Assembly: GCA_025451195.1 (NCBI GenBank)
Contig: JANWKV010000057.1
Location: 1 to 39,551, forward strand
Source: Candidatus Microgenomates bacterium
GTDB taxonomy: Bacteria; Patescibacteriota; Microgenomatia; Levybacterales; UBA12049
DNA: 39,551 nt
Reading direction: 5' to 3'
The notes under the pieces are model-generated. The model made no database searches, had not been told where the DNA came from, and was given only the letters and a program-made list of their open reading frames with translations. Below, piece by piece: positions 24,502 to 32,854 of this stretch. The position numbers and the translations under genes are program-made. The first letter of the stretch is position 1. Each line of letters opens with the position of its first letter.

Positions 24502-24843
24502 TTAAAAAAATAACTTCCACCACTGCAGCCAGTTTGGCTTCGGGGCTAAAATCTTAACTTGCGCAGATTCCGTTGAAAGAAGATCTTTTGGTATATATAT
24601 GGTATCCTCACCTTGTTTACTCATAAAAAGCTTGTCCCGTGCCTGCTCCTCCACATATTGTTGATTTGAAACTGTCTTTAACTGATTTTTTAACTCCTGA
24701 TTCTCCTTTTTATCTTTCTCAACTTCATTTTTGGTGATAATCAGAACGTCTTGTTTTTGCCAAAGCGAATAAATAGATTTTACCGAATTTATAATAGAAA
24801 GTGAGGCTATAATGATAATTATTATGAATACAATTTTCTTCAT
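24502..24843 (-). CDS. Septum formation initiator family protein (FtsB/DivIC-like)
   Basis: N-terminal TM, coiled coil EVEKDKKENQELKNQLKTVSNQQYVEEQARDKLFMSKQGEDTIYIP. Confidence 0.8.
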   Translation of the reverse strand: MKKIVFIIIIIIASLSIINSVKSIYSLWQKQDVLIITKNEVEKDKKENQELKNQLKTVSNQQYVEEQARDKLFMSKQGEDTIYIPKDLLSTESAQVKILAPKPNWLQWWKLFF

Positions 24844-24888
24844 TGACTTTATTGTGCCTATGTGGTATTATAGGTCTCAATACAATTT

Positions 24889-25749
24889 ATGGCTAATGTA
24901 AATCTTCGCGAAGCACACGATCAATTCAAAAACTTTTTGAAGTCAAAAAGCCGCTCCAATGCTACAATTGTAGCATACGGAAAAGATATTGATCAGCTTA
25001 TAACTTTTTTAGAAACACTTGCAAAAAATCATGTGCATGAAATTACAAAAGAAGATATTGAATCTTTCTTGGCTAAATTAACACAAGAAGGATACACCCC
25101 AAAATCAATTTCCAGAAAAATTAATTCTACCCGGACATTTTACAGGTTTTTAAAAGTAAACGAATACGTAACAGATGACCCTTCCCTTTTAGTTGCACAT
25201 CCACAGTATGTTTTAGGTGCGCCAAGAATTTTAACCCCAACAGAATATAGAGCGCTCAGAGACGCAGCTAGAAATGACCCAAGAATGTATGCTGTTATCC
25301 AGCTCTTACTCCAAACAGGAATAAGAATTGGAGAATTGGCAGAACTAAGACTATCAGATATTATGCCTGAGGGATTAAAGATTAGACCGGTTGAAAAACA
25401 CGAAGAAAGAATAGTACCTATGAATCAATCAGTAAGAGACGCACTTGAAAGATACCAAAAGGCCAGACCTCAGGTAAAAGACGACCATCTTTTTGTTACA
25501 AAATCAGGCAGACCTTTTCTTATTAGAAACATCCGTACAGCTGTTGAAAGATATTTTAGGCTAGCAGAAATTAAGGGTGCAAAAGTAAATGATCTAAGGC
25601 ATACATTTATTGCGCATCATTTAAAACACGGAGTTTCTTTAGTACTTCTTTCTAAAGTTGTCGGACACAAAAGACTTTCTACAACAGAAAGATATCTTGA
25701 ATACGTAAAAGATAGAGCCAAAGAAAACACCCACCTCACCGAACTGTAA
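24889..25749 (+). CDS. Tyrosine recombinase (XerC/XerD-like)
   Basis: SAM-like N-domain; LLQTGIRIGELAELRLSDI, LRHTFIAHHLKHG, VVGHKRLSTTERYLEYV. Confidence 0.93.
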   Translation: MANVNLREAHDQFKNFLKSKSRSNATIVAYGKDIDQLITFLETLAKNHVHEITKEDIESFLAKLTQEGYTPKSISRKINSTRTFYRFLKVNEYVTDDPSLLVAHPQYVLGAPRILTPTEYRALRDAARNDPRMYAVIQLLLQTGIRIGELAELRLSDIMPEGLKIRPVEKHEERIVPMNQSVRDALERYQKARPQVKDDHLFVTKSGRPFLIRNIRTAVERYFRLAEIKGAKVNDLRHTFIAHHLKHGVSLVLLSKVVGHKRLSTTERYLEYVKDRAKENTHLTEL

Positions 25750-25755
25750 ATCTCA

Positions 25756-25856
25756 AACCTCAAGCAACAAGATACAAACAAATCACAATTACTAAAACTG
25801 TTACGTTTTGAAAATTATTTGTTTCTTGTAATTTGCATCTTGGAGGTTAGGGCAGT
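25756..25856. repeat. AT-rich inverted repeat between convergent genes
   Basis: AACCTCAAGCAACAAGATACAAACAAATCACAATTA pairs imperfectly with AAAATTATTTGTTTCTTGTAATTTGCATCTTGGAGGTT. Confidence 0.6.
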
Positions 25857-26557
25857 ATTATTCTCGTGAAATTCTCAGCGTATTTGTAGCCTCTTTCTTT
25901 TCCAAATCTCTCTGCTCTAGCAGTTTGACGCTTTTTTAATGCCTCTAGATCTTTAAATTGACTCTTGTGTGCTCCAAGCGCGGCAAGCTTTTTATCAAAT
26001 GTATCTGTTATGTCTACAATATATTCAGGGTCTGTCAAATTCATAAATAGTAATTCTTTTACTTTGTGTGGCGTCAATCCTTCACTCTCATGATTTAAAT
26101 AAGTAAGTCTGTCACGGGCCAACGGAAATACACAATCCATTACTGCAACAGCGATCGCCCTGTGATCGGTATGATTAACATAACCGTCGTAATTTTCACT
26201 TGGCTTAAAAAAAAGATCAGGACTAAGAGTAATCACAATATCTGGCTTGAGTTTTCTGATGTAACGGACAATTTGCTCTTTTAATTTTTCGTCCGGAACA
26301 AGCTGTGTGTCGGCATGACTTAGAAAAAAAACTTCCGAAACTCCCAAAATTCCAGCCGCCGCTTTTTGTTCTTCTTCTCTTATTTTAATTAGTTTATCAT
26401 GCGTCATTTTAGGGTCATCCGACCCTCTGCTACCGTCTGTTGCAATAATATAATAGGCTGTTGCCCCTTCTTTAACCCATTTTGCAATTGTACCGGCAGC
26501 TGTAAAATCCAAGTCATCAGGATGCGCCCCAATTCCAAGAATTACTTTTCTGTTCAT
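25847..26557 (-). CDS. PIG-L family deacetylase (LmbE-like)
   Basis: ILGIGAHPDDLDFTAAGTIAKW, TDGSRGSDDP, VNHTDHRAIAVAV. Confidence 0.93.
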   Translation of the reverse strand: MNRKVILGIGAHPDDLDFTAAGTIAKWVKEGATAYYIIATDGSRGSDDPKMTHDKLIKIREEEQKAAAGILGVSEVFFLSHADTQLVPDEKLKEQIVRYIRKLKPDIVITLSPDLFFKPSENYDGYVNHTDHRAIAVAVMDCVFPLARDRLTYLNHESEGLTPHKVKELLFMNLTDPEYIVDITDTFDKKLAALGAHKSQFKDLEALKKRQTARAERFGKERGYKYAENFTRIILP

Positions 26558-26654
26558 ACATATAGTATAGCAAATCTAATGTCTAATTTTGACAATCCTA
26601 TAATAAAAAGGTAGAATATTAACCTTACTTTAATTATATCTCAATAAAAAACAT

Positions 26655-28451
26655 ATGCCATTTAAAGGTTCAGGAATACTGGAAAGATTACGCGCAATAC
26701 AACCCCCTTCTTGGGAACAGGCACGTCAAAGAATGGAATTACAAGGTAGACAAAAACGTGCTGGTAATGAATTTGTGGCACAGCTGCCTAAAGAGGCTGA
26801 CCAAAGGTTTCAAAATGTTTGGCGAAGTTTTGCGGAACTTGCTGCTACTCCCCGCTCATCTGGAAAAGAATATCTTGCTACAAAATATGTTTCCGATCGT
26901 GGGACAGAATATTTAAAACAAAAACTAATTTCAAATATGGAAGTCGACTCTGCAGGAAATGTTACCTGGGATATTTCTGCCTCTAGCCCTGAATACAATA
27001 CGATAGATTCCTCTACAATCCTGCAGGGGCACTTAGATGCAGTATCTAAGTCGATAAATCCTGATAAAAACCCTGCTACAATGGGCATGGAATTGGAAAT
27101 TATCGAGCAGGATGGCAAATACATTATTCGGTCTAAAAACCAGGAAACAACAGCTGGCATAGATAATGGCTTAATGGCAATGTATCTGCTAGAACTCCCA
27201 AAACTTCTTCAAGAGCTTCAAATACCTCACGGTAAATTAAAAATTATTTTTACAACCAGTGAAGAAAAAGCCTTAGAGGGAGCTTGGGCATATAAAGGAG
27301 ACCTAAGCAAATATGCGAATTTTATCAATATAGACAGCGAAGAAGAAAGGTATATAACAAACGGCTCAGCAGCAATAGGCTTTACAGAGATAAAACTTGA
27401 TATTAAAAGGACTGCTCTTCCAATCGGCGATGACATTGTCTTTAGAACTTTTTCTGTTTCTGGCCTTCATGGAGGTCATTCCGGAGTAACAATTATAGAT
27501 ACTCTTGGAGAAAATGCATCACGCCAAAATGCAATTCATCTTGCAGCCAACATGATTCGGCAATTTGCTCCTTCTGCTCTGGTGGCAACTGTGAACGCTG
27601 ACTCTGATTTAAGAAACGCTATTTCTACTGAGGCGAGTTTTACACTTGCTCTTTCAGAAACAGATGCACAAAGACTTGATGAAGAAGCTGCAAAAACAGA
27701 AAGACTAATTAAACAAAATGGTGAAAAAGATACTGCCAAAATTACTCTTGTTGAGGCAGAAAAACCTGAAAGCGTATTAACTCTAGAAAGTTCAAATAAG
27801 GTTTTAGGTCTACTCTCTTCCCTACCATATGGAATCCCTTCCGAAACCAGTAATTATAAACCAGACCCCAATGGACCTGTGGTTATCCAAAATAGAATGA
27901 GAAAAACAGCTGATGGAAAATTTTATGAAGAAAGCGAGATTGTTCCAATCCAGACAGCGACAAATCTTGCCCGGGCCAAACTAGACTTAAATAGATTAAC
28001 CCTTTCTATTGGAATGATGACAAGAAGCAGTGGTCAAAACCCAGAAGAAGATTTAAGAGGAATGCTTGGAGAAATAGAAAGAGTTGCAACAAATTTTGGG
28101 GGCAATGCGGGGCATGAAATTGGATCCCCTGCATGGAGTGCGATCCCAAATTCGGATTTATCTAGAATTACTCAAGACGTTTATGCCGCCCTTTTTCCCA
28201 ATCAACAACCTTTACAGGAAGTTGTTACATTAGGAGGATTGGAAATAGCCATACTTTTACAAAAATTCCCTCATTTAATTGGCCATACCATATCTATTGG
28301 CCCTGATATTTTTGGCGCACATTCAGTTTCCGAACATAGTCCATTTGATTCCGGAGAAAGATCTTTTAAACACGTTTTGGGAATAATTAGTGCTCTTGCG
28401 GAGCGCGGGAGAGAAGAACAATCAATAATTAGGAGGCTTCCTCTTTATTAA
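26655..28451 (+). CDS. pepD: Aminoacyl-histidine dipeptidase-like M20 peptidase
   Basis: STILQGHLDAVSKSINPDKNP, TTAGIDNGLMAMYLLEL, FTTSEEKALEGAW, VSGLHGGHSGVTI. Confidence 0.88.
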   Translation: MPFKGSGILERLRAIQPPSWEQARQRMELQGRQKRAGNEFVAQLPKEADQRFQNVWRSFAELAATPRSSGKEYLATKYVSDRGTEYLKQKLISNMEVDSAGNVTWDISASSPEYNTIDSSTILQGHLDAVSKSINPDKNPATMGMELEIIEQDGKYIIRSKNQETTAGIDNGLMAMYLLELPKLLQELQIPHGKLKIIFTTSEEKALEGAWAYKGDLSKYANFINIDSEEERYITNGSAAIGFTEIKLDIKRTALPIGDDIVFRTFSVSGLHGGHSGVTIIDTLGENASRQNAIHLAANMIRQFAPSALVATVNADSDLRNAISTEASFTLALSETDAQRLDEEAAKTERLIKQNGEKDTAKITLVEAEKPESVLTLESSNKVLGLLSSLPYGIPSETSNYKPDPNGPVVIQNRMRKTADGKFYEESEIVPIQTATNLARAKLDLNRLTLSIGMMTRSSGQNPEEDLRGMLGEIERVATNFGGNAGHEIGSPAWSAIPNSDLSRITQDVYAALFPNQQPLQEVVTLGGLEIAILLQKFPHLIGHTISIGPDIFGAHSVSEHSPFDSGERSFKHVLGIISALAERGREEQSIIRRLPLY

Positions 28452-28458
28452 TTTCTTG

Positions 28459-28530
28459 TGCGCCTGGCAGGATTCGGACCTACGACACGATGTGTATAAG
28501 ACATCTGCTCTACCGCTGAGCTACAGGCGC
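28459..28530 (-). tRNA. tRNA-Ile with anticodon TAT (UAU)
   Basis: GCGCCTG TA GCTC AGCGGTA GAGC A GATGT CTTATAC ACATC GTGTC GTAGG TCCGAAT CCTGC CAGGCGC A; perfect 5-bp anticodon stem. Confidence 0.92.
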
Positions 28531-28592
28531 TCGTTACAAACGATACAAGATATTAGATACTAGATGTTTGTAGCTAAGAGGATATCAAATTT

Positions 28593-28963
28593 TTACCTTT
28601 TTGCCAAATTGTTTGTAGATTTAATTAACCCACCAAGAAGACCGGCAACTTTTTCAGACTGAGTCTGTACCTTTTGAAATTCGATTTCAGATATAAACTG
28701 TAGATCTTTTGCGTCAATAAGTTGACTTTGTACCTCTCCCAATGAACCCCTAGAATCATAATAAAATGTCAAACGATCCCTATAATGATACCAACAAAAC
28801 CTTCTGCTATACATGATTCGACAGAAATTATTGCTCTTTTTATTTGAGAAGTTAAACCATATAATTCCTCTTTGGGAAATTTTTTAGTAAGAGAATAAAT
28901 GAGTAAAGTAAGCGCGTGTGCTTCTTTCCAAACATCTAGATCGGTAAAATTTTTTATTATCAC
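28593..28963 (-). pseudogene. Frameshifted four-helix-bundle (S23-like) protein
   Basis: IIKNFTDLDVWKEAHALTLLIYSLTKKFPKEELYGLTSQIKRAIISVESCIAEGF in one frame continues as YHYRDRLTFYYDSRGSLGEVQSQLIDAKDL.. in another around 28790-28805. Confidence 0.8.
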
Positions 28964-28994
28964 TAATATCTTTTATCTTGTATCAAATATCTAT

Positions 28995-31373
28995 TTAGAA
29001 CTTCGCTCTTGTAGAAATTTCCGCTTCTATCTGATGCACGTCTTTGGCATATTTTAATCGGGATAATTCTTTGATAAGCTCAGCAACTCGCGGATTCTCC
29101 ATTGCTTTTTCTTTCGTCATATCACGGGTCATATCAACGGAAAATGGAGTAACAGGCTCGCCATTAACAATAGTCCTAACATAGGCATTGTACCTGTCAA
29201 TATTTATTAAATCCGCTTCATTAAAAATTGGTTGGAATTCGTGTTGCAGATAATTTGCATCCTGAACACCTACTCTAAACGATGCAATTGTTCCAACGTT
29301 TCCAAATACGGCATTTTTTACCTCATCTTCCATTTGCCCTGTAAACTGGTTTGCGACAATCAGGTTAAGTTTGTATTTTCTGGCCTCAGATAAAATAACA
29401 GCAAAGTCAGGCGTTGCAAAATTTTGGAACTCATCAACATATAAGAAAAAATCTGATCGTTTTTCTTTTTCTACATCCTGTCTACTCATAGCAGCAACCA
29501 GGATTTTTGGGATTAGAATAAGTCCTAAAAAGTTAGAGTTTTCTTCCCCTACTCGCCCCTTTGCCAAATTAATAAGAAGAATTTTCTTCTTATCCATAAT
29601 GTCTCTAAAATCAAATGAAGATTTTGACTGGCCGATAATATTACGCATCAACTTATTTGTCGTAAAACGCCCGAATTTTGAAACAATATAGTCAAGTACT
29701 TCTGACTTATGAAAATCACTTGTCTGGGCAATCTGGTCTGTCCAATAGCGTTTAATTATCGGGTCTGTGATTTTGGGCAAGATGTCCTGAACAAAGTTAG
29801 AATCTGTTAATGCGCGCTGCACTTCAATAAAAGTACTTCCCTCTTCATACATAACGGTAAGCATCGCGTTTCTGATACCATGCTCCAGTCTCGGCCCAAC
29901 AATACCGGTCTGATGTGGATCATAAAGCTTGTAAAATAATCCTATTATTGAAGACACGACATAATGCTTTTGTTCTTCTGTATACGCCTCCATTATATTA
30001 AGTCCCATTGGCCGGCTTGTGTCTGATGGATCAAATACAATAACGTCTTCTGCTCTGCTGGCAGGGATTCTCGGCAAAACGCCTTCAACCAGATCACCAT
30101 GCGGATCAATAACACAAAGTCCTTCCCCGTTATTAATGTCTTGGATAATCATGTCTTTTAAAAACTCAGATTTTCCTGTACCTGTTTTTCCGATAATATA
30201 CATGTGACGTCTTCTGTCGTCTTTATCAATATAAACTTCCTTAGAAAGACCTCTAAATGTACTTTTCCCAAGATATAATCCGCTCGTTGCTATTTGTGTT
30301 GGAGCAGGAGCCCTTTTCGCGTTAAGCCAAAAAATATGCGGCGTTGTAATACTTTTGTTGGGAAAATGATAAATTGTTGCCAATTCCTCACTTGTCATTA
30401 TTGATGTTTGACCTCTCATTGGCCAAAACCTGTAAACAAAGTCTTTAACAAGTAAGTTTTTAAACCAGGGCTTGGCTTTTGTAAAAGAATTTGATCCACC
30501 AAATTGACTAAATGCGCTTAATATGTTTTCCAGGTGCGCATCTGCTATGTCTTTATTTTTGGCAGACACAACAATTCTTACAGTTACATTAAAGCCTGGT
30601 TTTCCTATTTTGTTTTCAATCCCTTCGAGTTCTTTTGGGTCTGTTGAATATTTGGCTGTTTCGGGATTTGATTCAGATTTTTTTGTGCCGGAAATATGCT
30701 TACGGCCTAATTTTTTCCACTTTGGATTAGCGGGGCTTATCATAATTTGGATTGCCGCTCCTTCCCCTTCTGTCATTTTGGCCAGTACCGAAGTTAGAAG
30801 AGAAAGTCCGTCAACCGGTAAATCCTTAAATACTTTTATTGGGGAATAAGATGGCCCTTTAAGTTTTAATGGAGCAAATGCTACCTTTCCCTCTTCTGTA
30901 AAAATGTTATATTCGTTTCCAATAATTCCTTTTTGCTTGAGATCATCTTCGGAGACTTCGGTTATCTCTGCATCTGAATATGTACCGTTTATCTGCTTCT
31001 CAACAAGATCGCGCAGTTTGTTTGGAGTATGAACGTAAAAACGGATATCCCCAGGCTGTCCAACAATTTCAAAAGATATATGCGGCTGCGGATTTAGAAA
31101 AGCAAACCTTCCGGATTTTCTGATTGAGGCAAGTCCGGCAAACATTTGCTCTGCTGCGTCAATTTTTATTTCATTTTCCCGAGGCATTGTTATTTGTAAA
31201 AGCGTTGAATCCAAAGATATTTTTTCCCTTTCTCTGTAGCGGTAAAAAAGAAAGGCAAAATAACCAAGAAAAAACAAACCAAACCCAACAGCACCAATAG
31301 CTACAACTGTTGATATCAAAAGAGCAAATACTGTTACCAATCCTTGTGTACTTAATAAATCTGTAATGTTCAT
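28995..31373 (-). CDS. Membrane-anchored TraG/VirD4-like or DUF87-type ATPase
   Basis: Walker A IIGKTGTGKSEFLKDM, VIDPHGDLVEGVL, FFLYVDEFQNFATPDFAVILSEARKYKLNLIVANQ; N-terminal TM. Confidence 0.88.
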   Translation of the reverse strand: MNITDLLSTQGLVTVFALLISTVVAIGAVGFGLFFLGYFAFLFYRYREREKISLDSTLLQITMPRENEIKIDAAEQMFAGLASIRKSGRFAFLNPQPHISFEIVGQPGDIRFYVHTPNKLRDLVEKQINGTYSDAEITEVSEDDLKQKGIIGNEYNIFTEEGKVAFAPLKLKGPSYSPIKVFKDLPVDGLSLLTSVLAKMTEGEGAAIQIMISPANPKWKKLGRKHISGTKKSESNPETAKYSTDPKELEGIENKIGKPGFNVTVRIVVSAKNKDIADAHLENILSAFSQFGGSNSFTKAKPWFKNLLVKDFVYRFWPMRGQTSIMTSEELATIYHFPNKSITTPHIFWLNAKRAPAPTQIATSGLYLGKSTFRGLSKEVYIDKDDRRRHMYIIGKTGTGKSEFLKDMIIQDINNGEGLCVIDPHGDLVEGVLPRIPASRAEDVIVFDPSDTSRPMGLNIMEAYTEEQKHYVVSSIIGLFYKLYDPHQTGIVGPRLEHGIRNAMLTVMYEEGSTFIEVQRALTDSNFVQDILPKITDPIIKRYWTDQIAQTSDFHKSEVLDYIVSKFGRFTTNKLMRNIIGQSKSSFDFRDIMDKKKILLINLAKGRVGEENSNFLGLILIPKILVAAMSRQDVEKEKRSDFFLYVDEFQNFATPDFAVILSEARKYKLNLIVANQFTGQMEDEVKNAVFGNVGTIASFRVGVQDANYLQHEFQPIFNEADLINIDRYNAYVRTIVNGEPVTPFSVDMTRDMTKEKAMENPRVAELIKELSRLKYAKDVHQIEAEISTRAKF

Positions 31374-31933
31374 TATTTGTTACTTGCTTCTTTCTCCTTC
31401 ATTTTAAATTGTCGGAGAATTAACATTGCAAGCCAAAGCATTGCATTGCCCGTATTTTTAAAAATCAAAGGTCCTTTAACTGTTTTTTCTGCCTCCTCTA
31501 AGGCTAAAGGATACTTAATTTTTTGCACGGGTTTTGTATCAACAGGAATCGACTCCATTGATTTTTCAATCCCGGCAATTTTATCTTCTATTGTTAATTT
31601 TGGTTCGTTAACAGTTTCCTTTATCCCTGCCTCTTCAACTTCCGGTTCAAGTTCCATTGATTTTTCCGAAGGAGCCGCAAATTCACTTGAAGTTATAGAT
31701 GGAAGCGGCTCCTGCTCTTTTACAGGCGGCGTACTTTGTTGTTGAGGAAACACTTGCGGCTGCTGTTGTGGAGCTTGAGATACCTGTCCATTTTGAGAAG
31801 CATCGTAAGACTGAGTATTTTGCTGCTGAGATTGATCTTGAACAACTCCTGCTTTAGGAAACTCCACTAAAGTCTGCCCATTACCATCTTGGGATTTGGG
31901 ATTTGGGATTTGGGATTTATTTTGATCATCCAT
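31373..31933 (-). CDS. Gln/Pro-rich low-complexity hypothetical protein, translationally coupled to the ATPase
   Basis: NGQVSQAPQQQPQVFPQQQSTPPV; stop/start overlap with downstream ATPase gene. Confidence 0.65.
   Translation of the reverse strand: MDDQNKSQIPNPKSQDGNGQTLVEFPKAGVVQDQSQQQNTQSYDASQNGQVSQAPQQQPQVFPQQQSTPPVKEQEPLPSITSSEFAAPSEKSMELEPEVEEAGIKETVNEPKLTIEDKIAGIEKSMESIPVDTKPVQKIKYPLALEEAEKTVKGPLIFKNTGNAMLWLAMLILRQFKMKEKEASNK
31891..31918 (+). repeat. Tandem repeat (GGGATTT)x4 / G-quadruplex motif
   Basis: GGGATTTGGGATTTGGGATTTGGGATTT on + strand, just inside the start of the minus-strand gene (encodes KSQIPNPKSQ). Confidence 0.95.
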
Positions 31934-32046
31934 GGTAATCTTATGATACCATCTTTACCTATAGCTAACAATAAAAAAATCTTCACAGAATCCTTACAGC
32001 TTTTATATTTGGAATTTGATTTTTAATTATTTTTTTGTAGTATTTA

Positions 32047-32598
32047 TTACTGCCTGGTCCATATGATTTCCTTCTTTTTAACTTTAAAATTAGCAAAACG
32101 GCTCATTGTAAAAAATAGATCCGACAACCTATTAAAATAAATTAAAACTTCTTTTTCTATGTCATTATCTTGAGCCAGTTCAACAATTCGTCTTTCCACT
32201 CTTCTTACAACCGACCGGGCAACATGGAGTAAGCTTCCAACCTTACTCCCTCCTGGTAATATAAAGTTTGATAAAATTGGCATTTTACCAGTCATTTCAT
32301 CTATAAATTTTTCAAATTCTGCGGTATTTTTTGAAAGTTTGATGGAAAGTTTTGCGTCTTTTGTAACCGATGGATTTGCAAGATATGACCCTATGTCTAA
32401 AAGATCATTTTGAATTTTCTCTAAAATGTTTTTGAATTTTAAGTTTTTACCTTGAATTTCTGCAATAATAACTCCAAGATTCGAATTTAACTCGTCAATC
32501 GTCCCGTATGTTTCAACTCGTGGATGGAATTTTTTAACGCGCCTTCCATCAAAAAGCGAAGTCATACCCTTATCCCCTGTTTTTGTATATATTTTCAT
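32047..32598 (-). CDS. Cob(I)yrinic acid a,c-diamide adenosyltransferase (PduO type)
   Basis: MKIYTKTGDKGMTSLFDGRRVKKFHPRVETYGTIDELNSNLG...FILPGGSKVGSLLHVARSVVRRVERR. Confidence 0.95.
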   Translation of the reverse strand: MKIYTKTGDKGMTSLFDGRRVKKFHPRVETYGTIDELNSNLGVIIAEIQGKNLKFKNILEKIQNDLLDIGSYLANPSVTKDAKLSIKLSKNTAEFEKFIDEMTGKMPILSNFILPGGSKVGSLLHVARSVVRRVERRIVELAQDNDIEKEVLIYFNRLSDLFFTMSRFANFKVKKKEIIWTRQ

Positions 32599-32645
32599 AA
32601 TTAAAATTCTTTAGTAAATTATAACTGGACACGAAAGCAGGATAT

Positions 32646-32737
32646 GAAATTTTCGGAGTTCGCATCTTGCGAGCAAGATATTTGTTTATGGATAGAAAAT
32701 GTGTTTTCGCGCTGCAATTGCGGAACAAGAAAATTTT
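32646..32737. repeat. Palindromic repeat element (intergenic homologue of the trpC insertion)
   Basis: TTCGCATCTTGCGAGCAAGATATTTGTTTATGGATAGAAAATGTGTTTTCGCGCTGCAATTGCGGAACAAGAAAATTTT vs 12113-12190. Confidence 0.85.
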
Positions 32738-32854
32738 ATGTCCGACTTAAGTGTTTTGGGACTAAAAAAATTGTCATTTAATTTATGCTCTTTTTTGCAC
32801 CAAAAAATTTTTGTTTTTGAACTGCAATCCAGTTTGTCATGATTATCTATAATT

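Noticed and set aside
28487-28505. GATGTGTATAAGA resembles the Nextera transposase adapter (AGATGTGTATAAGAGACAG)
   Set aside because: It lies exactly in the anticodon stem-loop of a perfectly folding tRNA-Ile; only ~13 nt match, so coincidence rather than adapter contamination.
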